From contig CALALQ010000367.1 in NCBI GenBank assembly GCA_937925595.1, forward strand, positions 1-20,199: a stretch of 20,199 bases of DNA, read 5' to 3'. Position numbers and translations under genes: made by a program. Shown here piece by piece: positions 13,561 through 20,199 of the stretch (the first letter of the stretch is position 1; every line of letters begins with the position of its first letter). Source of the DNA: an uncultured Demequina sp. (GTDB lineage Bacteria; Actinomycetota; Actinomycetes; Actinomycetales; Demequinaceae). Below the pieces are notes generated by a model, which saw only the letters and a program-made list of their open reading frames with translations, ran no database searches and was not told where the DNA came from.

Positions 13561-14832
13561 GTGAAAACTGAGGCGGACGTCATCGTCGTTGGCGCAGGTC
13601 CAGGCGGAGCGGCAGCCGCCCGGTACCTCGCGAGCGAAGGCTTCGACGTCATCGCACTCGAGAAGTCACGCTTCCCCCGCGAGAAGGTCTGCGGAGACGG
13701 CCTCACCCCTCGCGCCGTCCGCGAGCTGCAGCTCATTGGCCTTGAGACCCCGCGCGAAGAGGGTTGGATCCCCAATCGCGGTCTGAGGATGATCGGCGGC
13801 GGGCACCGTCTTGAGTTCCCCTGGCATGAGCTCGAAGCCTTCCCCAACTACGGGCTGAGCCTTCCCCGCGCAGACTTCGACCACCGCCTCGCCCAGCATG
13901 CTCGCGCAGCGGGAGCGGATGTGAGGGAGGCGTGGCATGTCGACGCGCCCATCCAAGAGGACGGCCGCGTCGTAGGCGTCACCGCGCGTGAGGTGGACGA
14001 GAAGGGCCGCAAGGCGGGCGACCCTGTCGAGTACCGCGCGGCCCTCGTGATCGCGGCCGACGGCGTGAGCGCCCGCATGGCCCTTGGTCTTGGTGTGGAG
14101 CGCAAGAAGAACCGCCCCATGGGTGTCGCGGTCCGCACGTACTTCGAGACCCCGCGTCACGAAGAGGAGTGGATGGAAGGACACCTCACCATCTGGGATG
14201 GCGAGCGTGGGAAGTCCAACCTGCTGCCCGGCTATGGGTGGATCTTCCCCCTGGGAGACGGCACCGCAAATGTGGGCTTGGGCACACTCAGCGCCAAGGG
14301 AAAGCCCAGCAAGCTGGACCACCGCGCCCTCATGCGCGACTGGCTCGACAACTCCGCGGAGGACTGGGAGTTCGGCGAGCAGGTGGGCGACATCAAGGGT
14401 GCTGCGATCCCCATGGCCTTCAACCGTCAGCCCCACTACTTGCCGGGGATGATGCTTGTCGGCGACTCGGGCGGCATGGTCAACCCGTTCAACGGTGAGG
14501 GAATCGCATACGCGATGCAGGCAGCCCGCCGTGCCACGGAGGCGGCCGTGGCGGCGCGAGAGGCGACAACAGCGTCGGCGAGGGAGGCCGCGCTCGCGAG
14601 CTACGCACGCATGATGAAGGATGATCTTGGCGGCTACTACTCTCTTGGGCGGGTTTTCGCGTCGCTCGTGGAGCACCCGAGCGTCATGAAGGCGTGCACG
14701 CGGTACGGACTGCCCCGTCCGCTCATCATGGAATTTGTCTCTAGACTGCTGGCAGACGTCTATGAGCCCCGTGGCGGTTCGTGGGCCGACCGACTTCTGT
14801 CGCTCATGACCCGAATCGCCCCGGCGGCTTAG
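13561..14832 (+). CDS. geranylgeranyl reductase family flavoprotein, probable menaquinone side-chain reductase
   Basis: The 423-residue protein is an FAD-dependent member of the geranylgeranyl reductase family. It has the Rossmann motif GAGPGGAAAA at 11-20 with the ribose-binding acid E34, the family motif KVCGDGLTPRAV at 42-53, and the second FAD motif GDSGGMVNPFNGEGIAYAM from 301. Relatives reduce prenyl double bonds; the mycobacterial one called MenJ saturates one isoprene unit of menaquinone. Its place between the men cluster and the nuo operon supports that role here, since many actinobacteria use partly saturated menaquinones. The activity is inferred, and archaeal-type lipid reductases have the same fold. 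The GTG at 13561 fits the TACCCT box. It is followed after 33 bp by nuoA and may share its transcript. Confidence 0.85.
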   Translation: MKTEADVIVVGAGPGGAAAARYLASEGFDVIALEKSRFPREKVCGDGLTPRAVRELQLIGLETPREEGWIPNRGLRMIGGGHRLEFPWHELEAFPNYGLSLPRADFDHRLAQHARAAGADVREAWHVDAPIQEDGRVVGVTAREVDEKGRKAGDPVEYRAALVIAADGVSARMALGLGVERKKNRPMGVAVRTYFETPRHEEEWMEGHLTIWDGERGKSNLLPGYGWIFPLGDGTANVGLGTLSAKGKPSKLDHRALMRDWLDNSAEDWEFGEQVGDIKGAAIPMAFNRQPHYLPGMMLVGDSGGMVNPFNGEGIAYAMQAARRATEAAVAAREATTASAREAALASYARMMKDDLGGYYSLGRVFASLVEHPSVMKACTRYGLPRPLIMEFVSRLLADVYEPRGGSWADRLLSLMTRIAPAA

Positions 14833-14851
14833 CGGCGCGCCCATAGTGAAG

Positions 14852-14858
14852 AAGGAGG
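14852..14858 (+). promoter_or_regulatory. Shine-Dalgarno (AAGGAGG) of nuoA
   Basis: A near-perfect AAGGAGG lies 7 nt before the nuoA ATG. I see no convincing separate promoter in the 33-bp gap after the reductase gene. This strong ribosome site means nuoA is translated from a leadered mRNA, which fits read-through from upstream. Confidence 0.75.
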
Positions 14859-14865
14859 ACCTGGC

Positions 14866-15225
14866 ATGAACCCGTACGTGCCGATCATCGTGATGATGGT
14901 GGTCGCGGGCCTTCTCGCCCTAGGCGGCGTCGCGGCGTCGCGAGTGCTTGGTCCCCACCGCAAGAATGCGGCCAAGCTGGACCGCTATGAATCGGGTCTG
15001 CAGCCTACGCCCGGGGCAACCGAGGGCGGGCGCATGCCCATCAAGTACTACCTCGTCGCGATGACGTTCATCGTGTTCGACGTCGAGGTCGTCTTCCTTT
15101 ATCCGTGGGCCATCGCGCACAACGCGCTGGGGTGGTTTGGCCTCATCGCGAGCATGACTTTCGTGGTCCTCATCACGATCCCGTTCGTGTACGAGTGGCG
15201 TCGCGGTGGATTTGAGTGGGAGTGA
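14866..15225 (+). CDS. nuoA: NADH-quinone oxidoreductase subunit A
   Basis: NuoA is a small membrane subunit of complex I near the quinone-site junction. The 119-residue protein has three membrane segments (about 5-24, 61-84 and 88-107). Between the first two is the conserved loop with KLDRYESG, followed by [20 protein letters not shown], where the conserved acidic residues near the quinone channel lie. Length is typical. It is the first nuo gene and has a strong ribosome site. nuoB begins 3 nt after its stop. Confidence 0.95.
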   Translation: MNPYVPIIVMMVVAGLLALGGVAASRVLGPHRKNAAKLDRYESGLQPTPGATEGGRMPIKYYLVAMTFIVFDVEVVFLYPWAIAHNALGWFGLIASMTFVVLITIPFVYEWRRGGFEWE

Positions 15226-15228
15226 CAC

Positions 15229-15780
15229 ATGGGGCTTGAAGAGAACGCACCGCCGTTCATGCTCGGCACCGTCGAGGGACTGCTCGGCTGGGCTCGGTCC
15301 GGCTCGCTGTGGCCCGCGACGTTCGGTCTTGCCTGCTGCGCCATCGAGATGATGGCCACCGGTGCGCCGCGCTTCGACATTGCGCGCATCGGCCAGGAGG
15401 TCTTCCGCGGCTCTCCGCGACAGGCGGACCTCATGATCGTCGCCGGCCGCGTGTCCAACAAGATGGCGCCCATCGTTCGCCAGGTCTACGACCAGATGCC
15501 GGAGCCCAAGTGGGTGCTGGCCATGGGCGTGTGCGCCTCGAGTGGCGGCATGTTCAACAACTACGCGATCGTTCCCGGTGTTGACCACGTGGTTCCGGTC
15601 GACATCTACCTTCCTGGCTGCCCTCCGCGCCCCGAGATGCTGCTCAACGCGCTTCTCGAGCTGCACAAGCAGATCCAGAACACGCCGCTTGGCGCCAACC
15701 GCCGCGAGATCGCTGCCGCCGCTGAGGCCGCCGCGCTCGCCGCCACCCCGACTTCCGACCAGGTGGGACTGCTCCGGTGA
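15229..15780 (+). CDS. nuoB: NADH-quinone oxidoreductase subunit B (N2 cluster)
   Basis: NuoB carries the terminal N2 [4Fe-4S] cluster that passes electrons to the quinone. The 183-residue protein has the four cluster cysteines: the tandem pair C36-C37 in [11 protein letters not shown]102 in MGVCASSGG and C131 in PGCPPRPE. The GxPRFDxxRxG region is intact. The C-terminal tail after about 150 is Ala-rich and variable. GGGAG six bases upstream serves as ribosome site. The stop overlaps the GTG of nuoC (GTGA). Confidence 0.97.
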   Translation: MGLEENAPPFMLGTVEGLLGWARSGSLWPATFGLACCAIEMMATGAPRFDIARIGQEVFRGSPRQADLMIVAGRVSNKMAPIVRQVYDQMPEPKWVLAMGVCASSGGMFNNYAIVPGVDHVVPVDIYLPGCPPRPEMLLNALLELHKQIQNTPLGANRREIAAAAEAAALAATPTSDQVGLLR

Positions 15781-16472
15781 CAGACGCTTCTCTCGACAGG
15801 GTGCCCGACGCTGAGGGCAGGGAGTCCCTGACCCTCATCAACGTGCGCCAGGGCATGTTCGGCGCTCGCGGCGACACCTCCGGCTTCGATGGCCTGGTGC
15901 GCCGGGTCGAGATGCCCGGTGCCAGCGACCGCCCGTATGGCGAGTGGTTCGACGGAGTGGTCGACATCCTCGAGGAGCTGCTGGGCGACAAGGCCCAGGA
16001 GGCGATCGAGTACGTCGTCGTCGACCGCGGCGAGCTCACCCTCTACATCGCGCGCGAGCACCTGCTTGAGGTTGCCCAGCACCTGCGCGACGACCAGGAC
16101 CTGCGCTTCGAGATCTGCCTTGGCGTCTCCGGCGTGCACTATCCCGCGGAGACCGGTCGCGAGCTGCACGCCGTGTACCCGATGCAGTCGATCACCCACA
16201 ACCGTCGCCTGCGCCTTGAGGTCGCGGTGAGCGAGGAGGACCCCCACATCCCCTCGATCGTCTCGATCTACCCCATGAACAACTGGCATGAGCGCGAGAC
16301 CTGGGACTTCTTCGGCATCATCTTCGACGGCCACCCCTCGCTTGCCCGCATCGAGATGCCGGACGACTGGGTAGGCCACCCGCAGCGCAAGGACTACCCC
16401 CTTGGCGGCATCCCTGTGGAGTACAAGGGCGCTGAGATCCCCTCGCCCGACACCCGGAGGCAGTACCGATGA
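15777..16472 (+). CDS. nuoC: NADH-quinone oxidoreductase subunit C
   Basis: NuoC is a peripheral-arm subunit that packs against NuoD. The 231-residue protein contains the 30-kDa-subunit domain from about 85 on: [50 protein letters not shown] and [12 protein letters not shown]. It is a separate protein, not fused to NuoD as in E. coli. The N-terminal 80 residues are an actinobacterial extension with little conservation. The GTG start overlaps the nuoB stop, and its own stop overlaps the nuoD ATG. Confidence 0.95.
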   Translation: MTDASLDRVPDAEGRESLTLINVRQGMFGARGDTSGFDGLVRRVEMPGASDRPYGEWFDGVVDILEELLGDKAQEAIEYVVVDRGELTLYIAREHLLEVAQHLRDDQDLRFEICLGVSGVHYPAETGRELHAVYPMQSITHNRRLRLEVAVSEEDPHIPSIVSIYPMNNWHERETWDFFGIIFDGHPSLARIEMPDDWVGHPQRKDYPLGGIPVEYKGAEIPSPDTRRQYR

Positions 16473-17830
16473 CCCCGCAGTCGGCGAACGCCGAACAGAC
16501 GTACCAGGCGACCGGAGCCTTCACCGAGGACCCGGAGGCCGCCGAGTACTCCGCCTATGGCGGCGACTGGAGCGAGATCGCGGAGGAGGCGACCCGCCTC
16601 GCTCAGCAGCGCATCGTCGTCAACATGGGACCCCAGCACCCCTCCACCCACGGCGTGCTGCGCGTCATGCTCGAGATCGAAGGTGAGACGGTCACCGAGG
16701 CCCGCGCTGGCATCGGCTACCTCCACACCGGCATCGAGAAGAACATGGAGTACCGCACGTGGACGCAGGGCGTGACGTTCTGCACCCGCATGGACTACGT
16801 GGCCTCGATGTTCCAGGAGGCCGTGTACTGCCTCGGCGTTGAGAAGCTGCTGGGAATCACGGACGACGTGCCTGAGCGCGCCAATGTGCTGCGCGTGCTC
16901 ATGATGGAGCTCACCCGCATCGGCTCTCACCTGGTCGCGGTCGGCACCGGTGGCAACGAGATGGGTGCCACGACGGTGATGACCACGGCGTTCATCGGCC
17001 GTGAGGACACCTTCCGCATCATCGAGATGATCTCGGGTCTGCGCACCAACAACGCCTACATCCGCCCCGGCGGCGTGGCCCAGGATGCGCCAGAAGGCAC
17101 CGTCGAGTACATCCGCAAGATCGTTCCCCAGATCCGCCAGCGTCTCGATGAGCTCGCCGATCTCCAGCTCGAGAACCCCATCTTCAAGCTGCGCCTCAAG
17201 AACGTCGCGAACCTCAACCTCGCTGGCTGCATGGCGCTCGGCGTCACCGGCCCCATCCTGCGCTCCGCTGGTCTTCCCTACGACCTGCGCAAGACGGACC
17301 CGTACTGCGGCTACGAGACCTACGACTTCCAGGTGCCCACCTCGACGGACGGCGACGCGTACAGCCGCGTGGTCCTGCGCCTCGAGGAGTGCTACGAGTC
17401 GCTCAAGATCGTCGAGCAGTGCGCCGACCGCCTTGAGCAGCTCGAGGGACAGCCCGTCATGGTTGCCGACAAGAAGATTGCATGGCCCGCTCAGCTCGCG
17501 CTGGGTCCCGACGGCCAGGGCAACTCTCTTGACCACATTCGCCACATCATGGGCGAGTCGATGGAGGCGCTCATCCACCACTTCAAGCTGGTGACGGAGG
17601 GCTTCCCCGTTCCCGCTGGCCAGGTGTACACGGCGATCGAGGGACCCAAGGGTCTGCTCGGCTGCCACCTCGTGTCCGACGGCGGCACCAAGCCGTGGCG
17701 CGCTCACTTCCGCGACCCTGGCTTCAACAACCTCCAGGCGCTGTCGATCCTCACGCAGGGTGGGCAGATCGCCGACGTTGTTGTCGCCATCGCGACGATC
17801 GACATGGTGCTTGGAGGTGTGGACCGATGA
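16469..17830 (+). CDS. nuoD: NADH-quinone oxidoreductase subunit D
   Basis: NuoD is the 49-kDa subunit that forms the quinone pocket together with NuoB. The 453-residue protein starts with a variable 45-residue leader and then has [13 protein letters not shown] at 53-65, GYLHTGIEK, the ELTRIGSHL region, [13 protein letters not shown], and the end [18 protein letters not shown]. The HPSTH histidines that line the quinone site are present. The ATG at 16469 overlaps the nuoC stop (ATGA), and its stop overlaps nuoE in the same way. Such subunits reduce menaquinone in actinobacteria, which fits the men genes upstream. Confidence 0.97.
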   Translation: MTPQSANAEQTYQATGAFTEDPEAAEYSAYGGDWSEIAEEATRLAQQRIVVNMGPQHPSTHGVLRVMLEIEGETVTEARAGIGYLHTGIEKNMEYRTWTQGVTFCTRMDYVASMFQEAVYCLGVEKLLGITDDVPERANVLRVLMMELTRIGSHLVAVGTGGNEMGATTVMTTAFIGREDTFRIIEMISGLRTNNAYIRPGGVAQDAPEGTVEYIRKIVPQIRQRLDELADLQLENPIFKLRLKNVANLNLAGCMALGVTGPILRSAGLPYDLRKTDPYCGYETYDFQVPTSTDGDAYSRVVLRLEECYESLKIVEQCADRLEQLEGQPVMVADKKIAWPAQLALGPDGQGNSLDHIRHIMGESMEALIHHFKLVTEGFPVPAGQVYTAIEGPKGLLGCHLVSDGGTKPWRAHFRDPGFNNLQALSILTQGGQIADVVVAIATIDMVLGGVDR

Positions 17831-18483
17831 CGTATGACGAGGGCACCCTCGCGCAGCTCACCGCGGACGCTCAGCAGATTATTGGCCGTTACCCGGTTGC
17901 TCGCTCGGCGCTGCTTCCGCTGCTGCACCTGGTGCAGTCGGTCGACGGCTTCGTGAGCCCTGACGGCATCTCGTTCTGCGCTGACCAGCTGGGCCTCACG
18001 GATGCAGAGGTCAGCGCCGTTGCCACCTTCTACACCCAGTACAAGCGTCGCCCCAACGGCGAGTACCAGGTGGGAGTGTGCACCAACACGCTGTGCGCGA
18101 TCATGGGCGGCGACCGCATCTGGGACGAGCTCAGCAGCCACTGCGGCCTGCGCAGCGGCGAGACCAGCGAGGACGGCCAGATCACGCTTGAGCGCATCGA
18201 GTGCAACGCCGCGTGCGACTACGCGCCGGTGATGATGGTCAACTGGGAGTTCTTCGACAACCAGACCCCGGAGTCCGCGAAGCAGGTCGTCGACGACCTC
18301 CGCGCCGGCAAGGACGTCACCCCCACGCGCGGCCCCAACAAGGTGCGCACCTTCAAGGAAGTCGAGCGCGTGCTCGCCGGCTTTGAGGATGGCCTCGCCA
18401 ATGAGGACCAGGGAGCAGGCGGCCCGACGCTGGCAGGACTTGAGGCCGCAAAGGCCAGTGGGTGGAAGGCGGAGCAGGCATGA
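17827..18483 (+). CDS. nuoE: NADH-quinone oxidoreductase subunit E
   Basis: NuoE is the 24-kDa subunit of the NADH-oxidising module and carries the N1a [2Fe-2S] cluster. The 218-residue protein has the thioredoxin-like fold with four cluster cysteines, C85 and C90 in VCTNTLC, and C126 and C130 in [11 protein letters not shown]. The FYTQYKRRP region is typical. The C-terminal 45 residues, ending in [15 protein letters not shown], are an extension seen in actinobacteria. The ATG at 17827 overlaps the nuoD stop; the frame is open upstream to 17695, but only inside nuoD. Confidence 0.96.
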   Translation: MTYDEGTLAQLTADAQQIIGRYPVARSALLPLLHLVQSVDGFVSPDGISFCADQLGLTDAEVSAVATFYTQYKRRPNGEYQVGVCTNTLCAIMGGDRIWDELSSHCGLRSGETSEDGQITLERIECNAACDYAPVMMVNWEFFDNQTPESAKQVVDDLRAGKDVTPTRGPNKVRTFKEVERVLAGFEDGLANEDQGAGGPTLAGLEAAKASGWKAEQA

Positions 18484-19805
18484 CCACTCAGCTCACGCCC
18501 GTCCTGTCCGCGATCTGGGATCAGGAGAAGTCCTGGACCCTCGACACGTACACCAAGAACGGCGGCTACAACGCGCTGAAGAAGGCGCTCGCCACCCCTC
18601 CCACTGACCTGATCCAGGCGGTCAAGGACTCCGGCCTTCGCGGCCGTGGCGGCGCTGGCTTCCCTACCGGCATGAAGTGGGGATTCCTGCCGCCGGACGA
18701 CGGCAAGCCGCGCTACCTCGTAGTCAACGCCGATGAGTCGGAGCCGGGCACGTGCAAGGACATCCCCACGATGCTCGCGAACCCGCACGCCCTCATCGAG
18801 GGTGTCGCGATCACGAGCTTCGCGATCGGCTCGAACCACGCGTTCATCTACCTGCGCGGAGAGGTGGTCCACGTCTACCGCCGCCTGCTGCAGGCAGTGC
18901 GTGAGGCCTACGAGGCCGGTCACCTTGGCCAGAACATCCACGGCAAGGGCTACAACCTCGAGCTCACGGTTCACGCCGGTGCCGGCGCCTACATCTGTGG
19001 CGAGGAGACCGCGCTGCTCGACTCCCTTGAGGGTCGCCGCGGCCAGCCGCGCCTAAAGCCCCCGTTCCCTGCGGTCGAGGGCCTCTACGCGCGTCCCACC
19101 GTCGTCAACAACGTCGAGTCGATCGCTTCGGTCCCCGCGATCGTTGACAAGGGCGTCGAGTGGTTCACCTCGATGGGCACCGAGCGCTCCAAGGGCATGG
19201 GCTTCTTCTCGCTGTCCGGCCACGTCAACAAGCCCGGCCAGTACGAGGCGCCGCTCGGCATCACGCTGCGCGAGCTGCTCGAGTACGCGGGCGGCATCCG
19301 CGATGGCCACGAGCTGAAGTTCTGGACTCCTGGCGGATCGTCGACCCCCATCTTCACCGCGGGGCACCTCGACACACCTCTCGACTACGAGAGCGTCGGT
19401 GCGGCCGGCTCGATGCTCGGCACGCGCGCCCTGCAGATCTTCGACGAGACCACGTGTGTGGTCCGCGCCGTCATGCGCTGGACCGAGTTCTACAAGCACG
19501 AGTCCTGCGGAAAGTGCACCCCGTGCCGCGAGGGCACCTACTGGCTCACGCTCATCCTCAAGCGCCTCGAGAACGGCGAGGGGACCATGGCGGACATCCA
19601 GCAGCTGCTCGACACGTGCGATTCCATTCTTGGCCGCGCCTTCTGCGCCCTCGGCGACGGTGCGACCTCGTCCATCACCTCCTCCATCAAGCTGTTCCGC
19701 GAGGAGTACGAAGCACACGTCACGGGCGCCGGCTGCCCCTTTGACCACGCAGCGTCGGCCCTGTTTCCGTATGCCACCGCCAGCACCGTGGAGGTGAGCG
19801 CGTGA
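18480..19805 (+). CDS. nuoF: NADH-quinone oxidoreductase subunit F
   Basis: NuoF binds NADH and FMN and holds the N3 [4Fe-4S] cluster. The 441-residue protein has [18 protein letters not shown] at 52-69 (FMN/NADH glycine-rich loop), [12 protein letters not shown] at 83-94, [19 protein letters not shown] at 167-185, and the N3 cysteines C343, C346 and C349 in [12 protein letters not shown] plus C389 in RAFCALGDG. The ATG at 18480 overlaps the nuoE stop (ATGA); an in-frame ATG at 18462 lies inside nuoE and is less likely. The stop overlaps the nuoG start (GTGA). Confidence 0.97.
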   Translation: MTTQLTPVLSAIWDQEKSWTLDTYTKNGGYNALKKALATPPTDLIQAVKDSGLRGRGGAGFPTGMKWGFLPPDDGKPRYLVVNADESEPGTCKDIPTMLANPHALIEGVAITSFAIGSNHAFIYLRGEVVHVYRRLLQAVREAYEAGHLGQNIHGKGYNLELTVHAGAGAYICGEETALLDSLEGRRGQPRLKPPFPAVEGLYARPTVVNNVESIASVPAIVDKGVEWFTSMGTERSKGMGFFSLSGHVNKPGQYEAPLGITLRELLEYAGGIRDGHELKFWTPGGSSTPIFTAGHLDTPLDYESVGAAGSMLGTRALQIFDETTCVVRAVMRWTEFYKHESCGKCTPCREGTYWLTLILKRLENGEGTMADIQQLLDTCDSILGRAFCALGDGATSSITSSIKLFREEYEAHVTGAGCPFDHAASALFPYATASTVEVSA

Positions 19806-20199
19806 CCGCAACTGCCGATAAGGCCGCAGCCGCAGCTGTCGAGACCGTCAAGGCCACCATCGACGGCATCGAGGTGGAGGTTCCCAAGGGAACGCTCATC
19901 ATCCGTGCCGCCGAGCAGGTGGGCATCGACATCCCGCGCTTCTGCGACCACCCCCTCCTGAAGCCTGCCGGCGCATGCCGTCAGTGCCTCGTCGACGTCG
20001 CGAGCCCCGGCCCGGACGGCAACCTGCGTGCCTTCCCCAAGCCGCAGCCGTCGTGCACCATGACCGTCACCGAGGGCATGGTCGTCAACACGCAGCACAC
20101 CTCCGCCGAGGCGGATCGCGCCCAGAAGGGTGTGCTCGAACTGCTGCTCATCAACCACCCGCTCGACTGCCCGGTCTGCGACAAGGGCGGCGAGTGCCC
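19802..20199 (+). CDS. nuoG: NADH-quinone oxidoreductase subunit G, N-terminal part (runs off the window)
   Basis: The first 132 codons of NuoG are present from the GTG at 19802, which overlaps the nuoF stop. After an Ala-rich leader comes the ferredoxin-like domain with the N1b [2Fe-2S] cysteines C48, C59, C62 and C85 ([22 protein letters not shown]). The next [4Fe-4S] site begins with H119, C123, C126 and C132 ([15 protein letters not shown]), the H-x3-C-x2-C-x5-C pattern of N5. The molybdopterin-like domain of the subunit lies outside the window. The frame is intact to the last base. Confidence 0.96.
   Translation, partial: MTATADKAAAAAVETVKATIDGIEVEVPKGTLIIRAAEQVGIDIPRFCDHPLLKPAGACRQCLVDVASPGPDGNLRAFPKPQPSCTMTVTEGMVVNTQHTSAEADRAQKGVLELLLINHPLDCPVCDKGGEC

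Noticed and set aside
13666..14844. A 392-codon minus-strand open frame opposite the geranylgeranyl reductase gene
   Set aside because: Shadow frame; the plus strand has clear FAD-binding motifs.
16394..17707. A 437-codon minus-strand open frame opposite nuoD
   Set aside because: Shadow frame of nuoD; His, Leu, Val and Asp-rich without any domain.

Overview
The window is a piece of a GC-rich actinobacterial chromosome, most likely from the order Micrococcales. The placement rests on protein character (short MenE, DUF222/HNH endonuclease, DUF4229 and PLDc_N neighbours of menA, AldO-type alditol oxidase), on frequent GTG starts, and on a run of genes whose start codons sit 6-7 nt after a TANNNT -10 box, as in leaderless actinobacterial transcripts. 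No species can be named from the sequence alone.

Region 1 (1-1658) looks accessory. It holds the C-terminal end of an Rhs/YD-repeat protein with a variable tip I cannot assign, a small four-helix membrane protein 6 nt downstream (a candidate immunity protein), and about 350 bp with two apparent gene fragments on opposite strands. Composition is visibly less GC-rich than in the rest.

Region 2 (1659-11903) carries most of the classical (o-succinylbenzoate) menaquinone pathway: menA and menE (minus, coupled), menB (minus), menC and menD (plus, coupled) and menF (minus). Interspersed are a PLDc_N membrane protein, a DUF4229 membrane protein, a DUF3048 lipoprotein and a DUF222/HNH endonuclease gene that separates menD from menF. 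Together the men genes turn chorismate into isochorismate (MenF), SEPHCHC (MenD), o-succinylbenzoate (MenC), its CoA ester (MenE) and DHNA-CoA (MenB), and MenA then prenylates DHNA. MenH, the DHNA-CoA thioesterase and the methyltransferase MenG are not in the window.

Region 3 (11985-14832) has an AldO-like alditol oxidase (minus), a 307-bp gap with REP-like palindromes, and a geranylgeranyl-reductase-family flavoprotein (plus) that probably saturates the menaquinone side chain.

Region 4 (14866-20199) is the start of the complex I operon, nuoABCDEF and the 5' part of nuoG, with almost every junction overlapping by 4 nt. The window thus joins synthesis and tail modification of menaquinone with the enzyme that reduces it.

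Non-coding items of note are a perfect 26-bp palindrome between two convergent genes, a 15-bp duplication that triplicates the menA stop codon, a six-unit 21-bp tandem repeat after the HNH gene, REP-like repeats, and nine leaderless-type promoters.
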